64,000 nucleotides of DNA from the NCBI GenBank assembly GCA_016584305.1, contig JACEEZ010016177.1, forward strand, positions 301,001-365,000, written 5' to 3'. This document shows, in pieces, positions 20,170 to 30,859 of this stretch. This DNA comes from Chionoecetes opilio. Taxonomy: Eukaryota > Arthropoda > Malacostraca > Decapoda > Majidae. The position numbers and the translations under genes were made by a program. The stretch's first letter is position 1; each line of letters starts with the position of its first letter. Below the pieces are notes generated by a model. It was not told the DNA's origin and made no database searches. It was given only the letters and a program-made list of their open reading frames with translations.

Positions 20170-20762
20170 AGTTAACGCTAATTTATGCATGCTGCTAATT
20201 CATTTATGACTAAACGAACTTTTTCAATGGAAAGCTAATTAAATTTCGCTTCTATTGATATTCTCCAAGTAAAAAGTTTTTCCGCAAAATATTAAATGGC
20301 GAAGAGTTTAAGTTAATGCATATTTCTTGGAAAGTCTCATAATGGCATTTCTTTAGTGTGTTTTTCGGTTTTTTATTGGATAATATTATAGAACAAACAT
20401 TTCCAAAGATGACAGTATCTATTATATACTGATAAACATATTAGGTAGGAAATTACCCGATTTCATGATTTTTAATATTTAGTTAACGCTAATTTATGCA
20501 TGCTGTTAATTCATTTGTGACTAAACGAAATATATCAATGGAAAGCTAATTAAATTCCTATTCTATTGATATTCTCCATGTAAAAAGTTTTCCCGCAAAA
20601 TATTAAATGGCGAAGAATTTAAGTTAATGCATATTTCTTGAAAGTCTCATAATGGCATTTCTTTTGTGTGTTTTACGTTTTTTTATTTGATAATATTATA
20701 GAACAAACATTTCCGAAGATAACAGTATATCTTTTATACTAATAAACATTATATTAGGTAGG
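20170..20762. repeat. 311-bp tandem duplication, family also at 29719-30036
   Basis: Two copies start at 20170 and 20481 with AGTTAACGCTAATTTATGCA and share TTTTCCGCAAAATATTAAAT and ATGGCGAAGA. The second copy is interrupted at its right end by the pogo-like transposon. A third copy is at 29719-30036. Confidence 0.88.
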
Positions 20763-20764
20763 TA

Positions 20765-23700
20765 GGGTCGTGTGGACACGACCCGGACAGTAAAGTGAAT
20801 AATATTCATAAAAAAAGAAGGTATTGAGCTACAGGAGAGATTTTGTGCTTAAAAGAAAGCTTAACTAATTCCCCATCTTATGCTATAAGTTTCATATATG
20901 TAGATATCATAGCATTGGTTTTACAGCCGTTTTTAAAATCCAGAATTCCGGGTCCGGGTCGAGACCGCGTGGTTACGACCCGAACGGGGGTGTGGTCTCA
21001 ACCCGGACGGATGTTTTGGTCCACCAAAAAAACACTTACACCAATGTTTTATATTTTTTCTTACTAAGAACATCCAAAACATGACACTGAAAGGTGGAAT
21101 AAAACAATTGGTAGCAAAATATGAATGTAATAAAAAAATATATATGATAAAAAAAAAGGTAACTGAATTCCTTAAACTGCGCGCTGCGGGTTAATGCATG
21201 TTAAAGTCCCTCAAGGGAGGGAGGACCTTGATCAGGTTTGCTTGTCGTTGGGTGGTCCCCGTGCTGACTGTGAGGACCCCCAACACCCTGCTGCGGTCGA
21301 CACTGTCGACATCCCCGATGGCTGGGAAGTGGAAGGTGTCCTTCAGCAAGGCGACTTTATCCTCAGAAGTCCAACTGCAGCCGCCCGTCTTCCTCCAGGG
21401 AAATGACCTTGGCCACAAAGTGGACAAGCTCCTCAGACCTCTTCCCCTTGAAGACAAGCTGGACCAGGACAAAGTCACCCACCTGGAAAAAAAAATGAAA
21501 AAAAAAAATGAAAAAAAAGAATGAATATGGAATGAATGAATAAGGAATTTGGCTTTAAAACCAAGCACTGGGGAATCAAAGGCCATTCAGCTAGGCTACT
21601 AAATTTGACAATTAAATAGAAATTTTCTTCTAGACTTGCTTATGCAATAGATGAACATAATCTAGGCTATGATAGGCTACAAATTTTGAAATATAAAAAA
21701 AGTCCTTCACCTCTGGCTCCTTCTGGACGAAAGGATAGGTTGCAGCATCATGCTCGAGCTCTTCTGCAAACTCATCTGAATATTCAGATGAGTCGTCACA
21801 CAGTGCAGGATTGTCGGCAGCCTCCTCATCGCTGCTGCTCGCCTCAACTGGCTCAGACCTCCTCCTCCTCTTTGCCGCCTGTCGTGCCTCCTGCTCTCTC
21901 TTCTTCTCTCTCTTCTTCTCCTCCGACCTCCGCTTCTTCTCCTCTCTGGCTGCTTTCTTCTTCTCCTTCTCTCGCAGCTGGTCAAGAGCCTCCTCATCCT
22001 CAGTCAGGATGCAGGCGCGGATCTTCTTGCGCCCCCTGGCAGCAGGGCGTGGAGGAGCCTTCGGGTAGGGCTGCACAGCTTCGGGAGTGACGTCGAGAAT
22101 TGGAGGAGATGAAGCTGTTGGAGTTGGAGTCTGCCGAGGTTGGGGTGCTGCTTCAGGAGTGCTAGCCGCTGAAGCAAAGAAGGCTGGTGACATCCTACCT
22201 ATTCCAGATGGTCCAGGCTGAGGTTGGTCAGGCTCCAATGAAGATGGTGTCAAGGGTGCGGCAAGAGTTTGTGGCAAATCATCATCATCATCAGGAGGGG
22301 CCTGCTCTGTGACTTCTGCCCCAGCAAACGCATCATCTGGAAAGATGTTGCGGTTGACGGGAAAGATGCCAGTAGCGCGAAACCCATTGGTGATGTTGGT
22401 GACATTACAAACCTTGTCCCAGGCCTTGCACGCCATCTCTGGCAACATATGTTCCGTGATGGGCACGTGAGTGTTTTGAGAGTTTGAAATCGTCCTGAAT
22501 GGATCGCAGGACAGACTTGAAGGGGCCAAAGACACTTACATCTAATGGCTGGAGTTTGGCTGTAGTATGAGGTGGCAGCGTGACAATTACGATGCCATGC
22601 TGTATCGCATACTCAGCCGCATGAATGCTCATGTGACACTCAGCATTGTCCATTATCAGCAGTATCTTATTCTCCATTGAAGAATAAGACACCTTATGGA
22701 GATGCTCGAGTGTCTGCACGAAACACTCATGGTCCATCCAACCGTTAGCCTGCAAGAGCACTGTGGTTCCAGGAGTAGTCCCTCTCTGAAAATCAGCATG
22801 CATCTTCTTTCGTGCGATGATAAACACTGGAGGGAAACCATGCCCTGCAGCATTAACAATCCCCACGAAAGTCATATGATTGCCTCTCTCCCGAGCAACC
22901 TGCGAAGCAACAGGACGACCTTTCTCACAAACAACCTTACATGGCTTCATCACAGTGGACAAGCCACTCTCATCCAAGTTGAAAATCCTGGCTGGCATGA
23001 AACTGTGTCGCTCGACAGCTTCCACGTAAGCCTTGAAGAAGACTTCAACGTTTACGCGGTTGAAAGCCATCGCGCGCGCAAGTGACATGCCCTCCGGAGC
23101 CTTCAATGCAAGTCTTGGATGACGGAACATATACCCGTAATACCAGTCACGGGTGGCCATACCTACCCTCCTCCAGACATCAGAAATAGCCGGACTGCCA
23201 ACAGCCTCTGCATACTTCAGGACCATCCTCCTGAAAGCTCTCGTCGACAGCCCGTAGAACATGCGCGAGATCTTGATCGAGTATTCCTCGATGAAGTGTT
23301 CCTGCGCATCAGTGAAAACCTTCTTGATGTTCTGGTGCTTAGGCACGAACGTCCTCCCATCACTCTCCTTGAGGGACCGAGTGAAAGCATCCTGAAAAAA
23401 ATAAAACAAAGGTAAAGTGGGGAGCATAGGCCCTATAGGCTAAATGAAAAGTAAAGTTCTTACCCATAGCCTGAAATAGAAAGGTAAGTTCTTTGGCTAG
23501 CCTAGGCCTACCCATATAAATTAAAATTTAAGAGGGCTTAGATTTATGATTTATTTAAGCTTACCCCAAGAGTCCGAAACCTTCACTCCAAAAAGGTTGC
23601 ACGCAGTGCGGATGCTACAGCCTGTCTCAATGCGGTGGTTAAATGCCTTCTCCAAGTTGGTCCTATCCGTGGTTAGGATGTTTCTCGGCTGGTAGTTGCG

Positions 23701-24401
23701 AGGCATGGGAACCATGGCTGCGAGGCACGAAGGATCTGAAAGAGATAAATGGCATTAGAGACATAATGAATATTGTTTATAAGTTCATAATGAAAATATA
23801 TTTTGACCTTTTCAAAAACCCATAATTTGTTAGTTTAGACAATCAATAACTTTATACAAGGTAATAAACAGTATTAATACTTGTTCCATGTTAAAATTCT
23901 ATTGCCTGACCAATTAATAAATTTTAGAAAAATAAAAATTCTTCTCCTAGCTCTGTGTTCTCGACCCGGACAAACAAAAAATCTTCTCCTAGCTCTGTGT
24001 TCTCGACCCGGACAAACCTGTCCGAGTCGAGACCACACCACATTTTTTTTTTCCGGCCACCCCACACGGCGCAAATTTGGTTTAGGCACTTCGTATTTTC
24101 ACTGATTTTATGCCAATATGGCTATATTACATAACAAAATTTACCACAAGTTGATCACGCCATATTCGTGGTCATGGCACAATATATCCTGATGCCGAAA
24201 ATTAAAATCCCGACCTCTTTAAATCGAAATTCTTACCTTGCTTACAAGCGAAGCATCGGCGGGGAGGTTTGCAAATGGCGTCTAGTTAGGACCGCCCTCC
24301 CTCATACGTCATAGCTCTGACGTCATCCTAGGCTCGATCGTTCATTGGTTAATCAAGACTGTCCGGGTCGAGACCTTGTCCGGGTCGTGTACACACGACC
24401 C
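20765..24401 (-). mobile_element. pogo/Tigger-like DNA transposon, 3.6 kb, TA-flanked
   Basis: The left end reads GGGTCGTGTGGACACGACCC; the right end, reverse-complemented, reads GGGTCGTGTGTACACGACCC. Each terminal repeat is itself a near-perfect palindrome. TA flanks both sides (20763-20764 and 24402-24403), as expected for Tc1/mariner/pogo transposition. The motif CCGGGTCGAGAC or its complement recurs subterminally near 20779, 20953, 20996, 23962, 24004, 24360 and 24380. The element carries one minus-strand transposase gene. Both ends intact and TA flanks visible suggest a fairly young insertion. Confidence 0.9.
21191..23715 (-). pseudogene. pogo/Tigger-type DDE transposase, three exons, frameshifted
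   Basis: This is the transposase of the surrounding element. Exon 1 (23715 down to about 23581 or 23565) encodes a helix-turn-helix-like N-terminus with MPRNYQPRNIL and IRTACNLFGVK. Exon 2 (23391-21711) has the DDE_1 catalytic core: IFNLDESGLSTV (first Asp), ILLIMDNAECHMS (second Asp) and KLQPLDVSVFGPFKS (third Asp). A Pro/Ser-rich linker, a Lys/Arg/Glu-rich basic stretch and an acidic patch follow. Exon 3 (21482-21191) starts VGDFVLVQLVFKGKRSEELV, a C-terminal module seen in related long transposases. Exon 2 to exon 3 joins in phase 0. One frameshift near 22470 (right after DDFKLSKHS) and one near 21355 break the frame. The exon 1 donor is ambiguous: AAG|GTTTCG keeps frame, G|GTAAGC is the stronger site but shifts it. 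Confidence 0.88.
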
Positions 24402-24486
24402 TAAACTTGTACGGGGAGCGGAGCGGGTGGGATCTAGATGGTGTGACGTCACGGGCGATGTATCAGGCCTTGTCATCTCGGTGGCC

Positions 24487-24805
24487 TCGCTTAAACACGC
24501 TAACAGAATGGTCAAAGACATGGCAAATGAATTTCAACCTTGACAAATGTCATGTATTACACATTGGTAATAACAATTGCCCTCATTAAAGTTTCCGTAC
24601 GTGATGAACGATTTCCAACTAACAAGTGTTGATAAAGAAAAAGAAAGACGTTATAATCTCGAAAGATCTGAAACCGAATAAACAAATTACAGAGGTAGTA
24701 AAAACTGCAAATAAATTGGTTGGTTTTATTGGACGAAGTTTCAGTTTCAAATCTGAAAAAGTGATACTCTCTTTTTAACTCTTGTTCGCCCCCATCTAGA
24801 ACACA
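24487..24805 (+). mobile_element. LINE RT fragment, sister of 13025-13860
   Basis: About 310 bp is near-identical to 13157-13460 (LTEWSKTWQMNFNLDKCHV, then SVDKEK and the region up to SLVRP). It has small indels near 24580 and 24640 and ends in CACA repeats directly after CATCTAGAACA. It lacks the FADD box. The copy lies just outside the right end of the pogo-like element. Confidence 0.85.
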
Positions 24806-25267
24806 CACACACACCAGGCTGGCAGGAGGCCGTAACTCCCAATAGAGCACAGATAAGGGCTTGCCGCTGATCCTGGGAGGTGAATATTGCTGCCCCCACA
24901 GGTATAGTTGGCTAGGCGGGGGAAGGGGGGATATTGGAGAGAGAGAAAGAAGGATGGATTGGGAGGAGAGAAGGTAAGGTAGGAGGGAGGGAGGGAAGGA
25001 GGGGAGGGAGGGGTAAATATATGAGTGGAGGGAAGGATATGATAGGATGGAGAGAAGGAAGGAAGGAAGAAGGACAGGAGGGGAGAGAGGAGAAGGAGGG
25101 AGGAAGAGGGAAGGAGAGAAGGAAGGAGAGGAGCAGGAATTTAAGAGAGAAGGAGGGAAGAATGGAATGAAGGAAACAAGAAGATGGAGAAAGTTTCCTT
25201 ATTAATGTTCCTCTTCTTTTCTTTATTTTATTTTGTTTTCCTACTATTATTCTCTATTTTTTGTGAT

Positions 25268-25305
<38 letters not shown>

Positions 25306-26288
25306 CACGACCACAACTCGCTTCAGTCAAAAAAATTAGTAAGTTTATCATTCCTGCACTTTGGTAACAGAGAGAGAGAGAGAGAGATGGGGAAACAAAC
25401 ACATAAAGGTTATTATTATTAGGAGGAGCTCTAGGTACGAAACAAGGATATTGTACTATCCTTGGTACGAAACAACTTATGCACGAACTGACTGCACTAC
25501 GTATGGGATATTTGGTTAAGTCTGCCTTGCATTCCGTCGTTTTCTCAGGTTTTCTCTAGCGTCGTTTTCTCCCTGGGTTTGTTGTTGTTGGGTTCAGCGT
25601 GGCGGAGGAGGAGGAGGAGGACCTATGAAGCGGTACTAGGCAACAAAGGTAGAATATTGTGTTGCGTGTGCGTGCAGGTGTGTGTTGCGCGTGTGTGTGT
25701 GTGTGCTTGCGCGTGTGTGTGTGTGTGTGTGTGCAGAGGAGGCTACACGGGGCCGTGAGACCTACACGTGGTGGAAGGGGATAACACCTGAGATCTGACC
25801 TCACTCTCCTCTACCTACCTGGAATGCCGTGACGGTAGTATTTAAAGAAACAGGACGCCTAGCTGTTACGCCTTTGTGTGTGTGTGTGTGTGTGTGTGTG
25901 TGAACGTTGATTAAAAGAAAGTGGTTGCCAGTGCATTTTTTAAGCCAATCTTGCTGGGCGACATTCTTTGGATATCCAGAAAGGTAAATGCCTACCTGTT
26001 AAAATATAGTGTTTTGGATACATCAACTTCACCCTTTTGTATGTTGAGTATAAATAAAGATCATATGCAGTAATAAGAATGCACTTCTGGATCTAACACA
26101 CACAGATAAGATGAACCATTGTATCCAGGAAGGATTTTATGAACAAAAATCTTGTCACCCAGTAGCTTAAAATTGTTCTTACTGGGCGACAGTTTTCCAT
26201 CACTGGGAGACATTTTGGTCGCCCAGTTGTGATTTAAAAAAATGCACTGGTGGTTGCATTATAAGGTGTGACGCCGAGGCAGAACTCC
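24806..26288. other. Spacer of simple sequence
   Basis: Contents are GGAA/GGGA purine-rich DNA (24935-25170), CT tracts (25267-25304), a GA tract (25371-25388), GT tracts (25691-25735 and 25876-25902) and the short CACGTGTAG repeat in reverse (25736-25776). No gene is seen. Confidence 0.75.
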
Positions 26289-27690
26289 TTTTGGTGTTTT
26301 TGGTCTATTTTGGTGTTTTGGTCTATTTTGGTGTTTTGGTCTATTTTGGTGTTTTTGGTCTATTTTGGTGTTTTTTATCTATTTTGGTGTATTTGGTCTA
26401 TTTTGGTGTTTTGGGTCTATTTTGGTGTTTTTGGTCTATTATGGTGTTTTTGGTCTATTTTGGTGTTTTTGATCTATTTTGGTGTTTTTGGTCTATTTTG
26501 GTGTTTTGGTCTATTTTGGTGTTTTTGGTCTATTATGGTGTTTTTGGTCTATTTTGGTGTTTTTGGTCTGTTTTTGGTCTATTTTGGTGTTTTTGGTCTA
26601 TTTTGGTGTTTTTAGTCTTATTTTGGTGTTTTTGGTCTATTTTGGTGTTTTTGGTCTATTTTGGTGTTTTTGGTCTATTTTGGTGTTTTTGGTCTATTTT
26701 GGTGTTTTTGGTCTTTTGGTGTTTTTGGTCTATTTTGGTGTTTTTGATCTATTTTGGTGTTTTTGATCTATTTTGGTGTTTTTGGTCTTATTGGTGTTTT
26801 TTGTCTTATTTTGGTGTTTTTGGTCTATTTTGGTGTTTTTAGTCTTATTTTGGTGTTTTTGGTCTATGGGTGTTTTTGGTCTATTTGGGTGTTTTTGGTC
26901 TATTTGGGTGTTTTTGGTCTATTATGGTGTTTTTGGTCTATTTTGGTGTTTTTGGTCTATTTTGGTGTTTTTGGTCTATTGTTTTTTTTATCTATTATGG
27001 TGTTTTTGGTCTATTTTGGTGTTTTTGGTCTATTTTGGTGTTTTTGGTCTGTTTTGGTGTTTTTAATCTATTTTGGTGTTTTTGGTCTATTTTGGTGTTT
27101 TTGGTCTATTTTTTTTTTTTTTTTTTTATCTATTTTGGTGTTTTTGGTATATTTTGGTGTTTTTCGGTCTATTTTGTGTTTTTTGGTACATTGGTTGTTA
27201 TTTGGTGTTTTTTATCTATTGGTGTTTTTCGGTCTATTTTGGTGTTTTTGGTCTATTTTTTTTTTTTTATTATCTATTTTGGTGTTTTTGGTCTATTTTG
27301 GTTTTTTTTTATCTATTTTGGTGTTTTTGGTCTATTTTGGTGTTTTTTTTATCTATTTTGGTGTTTTTGGTCTATTTTGGTGTTTTTTTAATCTATTTTG
27401 GTGTTTTTGGTCTATTTTGGTGTTTTTTCGGTCTATTTTGGTGTTTTTGGTACATTGGTCTATTTTGGTGTTTTTTATCTATTGGTGTTTTTCGGTCTAT
27501 TTTGGTGTTTTTCGGTCTATTTTGGTGTTTTTTGGTACATTTAGGTCTATTTTGGTGGGTTTTTTTATATCAATTTTGGTGTTTTTCGGTCTATTTTAGT
27601 GTTTTTTGGTCCATTTCGGTCTATTTTGGTGTTTCTGGAACATTTCGGTCTATTTTGGTGTGGCATTTTTTGTTGGTGGTACATTTCGGT
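26289..27690. repeat. 1.4-kb minisatellite, 19-bp unit
   Basis: About 70 copies of TTTGGTCTATTTTGGTGTT. A 19-bp unit has no stop in several frames and creates long Phe/Leu/Trp/Cys-rich open frames of up to 281 codons, which look like membrane proteins but are artefacts. The right half is more degraded, with poly-T insertions. Confidence 0.95.
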
Positions 27691-27763
27691 CTAATTATTA
27701 CCTTATTTTCTCTCCTCCACAGGCAGTAGTAACAAATCCTCCACACGTCACACAGCGGTGGAG

Positions 27764-27934
27764 ATGGCAGAGGAAAGCCAGTATGTGGATCAGGGCGGAA
27801 TGTGTATCGCCCCGCCCTTAGTGGAGGCGGTGGAGGTGCGTCACGCCAAGGCCTTGCTCGAGGGAGCCGGGCATCTCCCTCTTGACGTGGCGCGAACCAT
27901 CCGCCGCACACTTTCGCACCCTAAGAGCAACTAA
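27764..27934 (+). CDS. Candidate small protein or terminal exon, 56 aa
   Basis: The frame from ATG 27764 to TAA 27932-27934 begins MAEESQYVDQGGMCIAPP and later reads ARTIRRTLSHPKSN. Codon use is GC-rich at third positions, as in the kinase and Lark exons and unlike the surrounding DNA. A good acceptor (CTCCTCCACAG, ending 27722) precedes it, and the frame stays open back to that acceptor, so it may be the last coding exon of a longer gene. A donor-like GCAG|GTATGAG follows at 27941. I do not recognise the protein. It sits between the kinase and Lark, directly behind the 19-bp array. Confidence 0.45.
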   Translation: MAEESQYVDQGGMCIAPPLVEAVEVRHAKALLEGAGHLPLDVARTIRRTLSHPKSN

Positions 27935-27999
27935 TAGTGCAGGTATGAGGGTGTAAAGGTGTTATTATAGTAGTAGAAGTAGTAGTAGTAGTAGTACAG

Positions 28000-28267
28000 T
28001 AAAGGCCAGTTCACACTAGTCCGCTTCTATGGCCGCCGTCGCATTCACCGCCCAACAATGACGTCACCATCATCACCGCTTGAGTGGTTGTAGTGGTAAC
28101 CGGGCACAGTTTGCACCTCCTCTCCAGCGGGAAAGATGACTTGATCTTAACTTTGTATGCCAGCCAACTCAAGGCCGCTCGGTGCACTCGACTTTTTTGT
28201 GACGTCATTGTTGGGCGGTGAACGGCAACGGCGGCCGTACAAGCAGACTTGTGGGAACCGGCCTTTA
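28000..28267. mobile_element. MITE with ~68-bp inverted repeats
   Basis: The ends are TAAAGGCCAGTTCACACTAG and, reverse-complemented, TAAAGGCCGGTTCCCACAAG. Symmetry continues inwards to CACCGCCCAACAATGACGTC. A 2-3 bp duplication (TA or TAA) is possible. The central ~130 bp is unique. Confidence 0.85.
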
Positions 28268-28958
28268 GAGTAGTAACAGTACAAGCAATAGTAGAAATTA
28301 TACTAACAATACAAACAATAGTAGAAGTAGTAGTAGTAATTAAAACCAAGAATAACAATAGAAGAAATATAATAAAAACACATAGGCCCGTACCGAGAGT
28401 CATGATGAAGGTCCAGCGACGAACGACCGAGGAAGGCTACCATACAAGGGATATTTTTTGGAACGAAGAGCAGCGACGACGGTCACGGGCGAAGACACGG
28501 GTGTGTGGCTCCGTGTAGTCCGGGAGCCCGGGGGTTCAGCTTAGCTAACCAATTTTCCTGTGTATAGCAACGTTCTACATACTTCCCTATACAGAGAAAT
28601 GGATTTCTGCCGGTCACACGCTGGTGGGCGTGGTCTGCAGGGTCAAAAACAAGGTACAAAAAATTGAGCTAGATTAGCTCTGTTACGTAACCATTTAAAA
28701 CTTATCCTACCATAAGCAGCTTGTTTCCATGTAACATTAATGATACATGACAGAAATGTTTAGCAGGGGGGAACCCCGGCAGAAACCAAAAACTAGTACC
28801 CAAAAATTGAGGTAGCTCAGCTCACGACCTAACCGATTGAAACCACTCTCATATTGTTCAGCATTGTCCACTGTATAAGAAATCACCCATGACAGAAACT
28901 TTAAATGGTGGGAACCTGCGACAGAAGCCTTACAATGGCCACCTCCCTTACCGCTAAC
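28268..28958. other. Spacer with diverged internal repeats, no gene
   Basis: Two related blocks (about 28620-28700 and 28765-28850) share AAAAATTGAG and TAACC/ATTGAAACC patches. Open frames are short and unrecognised. Confidence 0.5.
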
Positions 28959-29149
28959 TTTCAAATTTCACCATTTTTCATATTTCGCCAGGCGTCATTT
29001 ATTCTTAATTTCTAGCATAACTGGTGACTTGGATGTGCCAGTGGAAAGATATGTGTCAATGGCCTCTTCATGGGCACATCTAAGTCATCAGCTATGAAAG
29101 TAAGAATAAATGACGCCTGGCGAAATATGGAAAATGGCAAAATTTGAAA
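28959..29149. repeat. Hairpin element, ~80-bp arms
   Basis: The left arm contains ATATTTCGCCAGGCGTCATT and GACTTGGATGTGCC. The right arm is its reverse complement (GGCACATCTAAGTC ... AATGACGCCTGGCGAAATAT). The loop is about 30 bp. The arms are more than 85% alike by eye. Confidence 0.85.
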
Positions 29150-29211
29150 CTTGCCGGTAGCAGACTTACATCAGCTTATGAGCTTAATAAATGAAACCAC
29201 CTACAAAATGT

Positions 29212-29710
29212 TCAGCATAATGTTGTGTAGCTAGAATTAGTACTGCAAGATATTTTCAGTGGTGGGATATCCCTGCCAGAAGCCGAAATTTTGTTTTCTT
29301 CCAGGATTTCAACCTTTGACCCCACACATTTTCTTCTGTTTCTCCCCTCTCGGACACTGGTCATGTCAGCAATTTGACCTGCTGCATCTGGCAACACATT
29401 TTGATAGGTGTGGCCAACAGTTGTATGCAACGTTGCTCTGCCAACTAACGTTTCTACATTGGCATCGTTATTGTCCCAGACAGAGGCAGTGGCTAAAGCT
29501 GGGTCCAACTTAAATGCCATCTGGTGCACTGCAGTTGCATGACTCCACTGACTAAGCAAATTCAGTCTCCAATCCTTTTGTTTCACTATACATAACTGAT
29601 ACTGTGACCTGCCCTGTTCAAAATTTGTAATGAAAGCTTTGATCCCGTGAGTGAAGCAAGACCAAGGGCCCAAGGCTGTGTGCTTCCATGGCTTGACAGT
29701 TCCACGTGTA
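29212..29710 (-). pseudogene. Fragment of a repetitive mobile-element-like protein
   Basis: A minus-strand frame open for about 165 codons starts near 29710 (RGTVKPWKHTALG) and contains ATASVWDNNDANVETLVGRA then TLHTTVGHTYQNV. The W-DN-D-x-N-x-ETL-x-G-x2-TLH-x-TVG pattern is one I recognise from a large unnamed protein family in aphids, corals and crustaceans, often predicted beside CXC-domain sequences and probably transposon-borne. Only an internal part is present. Function unknown; mobile origin is inference. Confidence 0.5.
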
Positions 29711-29718
29711 GTATTGAA

Positions 29719-30036
29719 AATTACCCAATTTCATGATGCTATTTATTTAGTTAATGCTAATTTATGCATGCTGATAATTAATTTATCAGAAAACGAAATA
29801 TATCAATGGAAAGCTAATGAAATTCCGCTTCTATTGATATTCTCCATGTAAAAAGTTTTCTCGCAAAATATTAAATGGCGAAGAGTTTAAGTGAATATTA
29901 AGTTCATGCATATTTCTTGAGAGTCTCATAATGGCATTTCTTTAGTGTGTTTTACGGTTTTTTATTTGATAATATTATAGAACAAACATTTCCGAAGACA
30001 ATATATCTTTTATACTGATAAACAAATATTTGGTAG
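29719..30036. repeat. Third copy of the 311-bp repeat
   Basis: Begins ATTACCCAATTTCATGATG, continues AGTTAATGCTAATTTATGCA and ends near ATATCTTTTATACTGATAAA. It is collinear with 20170-20762, with a small duplication around 29890-29905. Confidence 0.85.
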
Positions 30037-30186
30037 GGGAAAATGACCATAAGCTGGCAAATACGGGCGGCAAGTGGAGTTTGCTGGTCCTCCAGCTCGC
30101 ATCTCCCGCGTCTGTCGCAGCCACAACAAGGGCTGTGACGTCACGTGCAAGGCACCTATAGTTTTGGTAGTTGTGTGGGTTGTCAC

Positions 30187-30485
30187 TAGAAGGTTCCCGT
30201 GGTGTAACGGGTAAGCACAGCCGCCCGGCAAGCGGAAGGTCCCGGGTTCGAGTCCCGAGCGTTGCAACCTTTATTGGTGAGACCCCTACTCTAACATGGC
30301 GCATGAGTAGGATCGTGATGCCACCCCCCCCCCCCCCCCCTAGTCAGGCTGCGGAAGCAGCTTGGGGGAGATGTGTGGGTTGTCACGAGAAGTTCCCGTG
30401 GTGTAAGGGTAAGCACAGCCGCCGGCAAGCGGAAGGTCCGGTTCGAGTCCCGAGCGTTGCAACCTATGGAGACCCCTACTCTAAC
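30187..30485 (+). mobile_element. Two tRNA-like SINE heads in tandem
   Basis: Copies at 30189-30300 and 30391-30485 share GTTCCCGTGGTGTAA, CAGCCGCC, GCAAGCGGAAGGTCC and GGTTCGAGTCCCGAGCGTTG, so A- and B-box promoter motifs are present. The anticodon-like stem CCGC/GCGG closes a loop with GGC, but the acceptor arms do not pair, so these are not working tRNA genes. A poly-C run lies between them (30326-30340). Confidence 0.7.
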
Positions 30486-30536
30486 AGAGTGTAGGTGTTT
30501 AAATCTCTATAATATTAGCTTTCTATTATGCAAATT

Positions 30537-30662
30537 ATTAAGGCCAAGGGCCGTGCCCCAACATCTGAAGGAAGTTATTAAGGCCAAGGGCAAGAAAGAT
30601 ATTAAGGCCAAGGGTAAGCAAGATATTAAGGCCAATGGCAAGAAAGTTATTTAGGCCAAGGG
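30537..30662. repeat. 24-bp repeat encoding Lys/Ala/Gly
   Basis: Four units of ATTAAGGCCAAGGGCAAGAA type stay open as IKAKGKKD-like octapeptides, ending in a stop at 30653. Probably a minisatellite by-product. Confidence 0.75.
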
Positions 30663-30859
30663 CTTCCCAATCAGCAAATATCAAAGACAGTGTAAGTGGC
30701 GTAAGTAACTATTTATTTTTTACTTGTTTTTATTTTGTGTTTGTTATGTTAACCATTGCTTCCATATTATTAACCATATCTAGGGTAGGGTGTTACCTAT
30801 TTTTTAATATTGTGCATATCTTACTTACTTGATACTTGATGTTGTTTAGAGGATAATTC

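Noticed and set aside
26268..27729. Long hydrophobic open frames (up to 281 codons) resembling membrane proteins
   Set aside because: They are translations of the 19-bp minisatellite; all three frames give the same periodic Phe/Leu/Trp/Cys pattern.
30187..30485. tRNA genes
   Set aside because: Box A and B and an anticodon-like stem are present, but acceptor arms do not pair and position 33 is not U. Treated as SINE heads.
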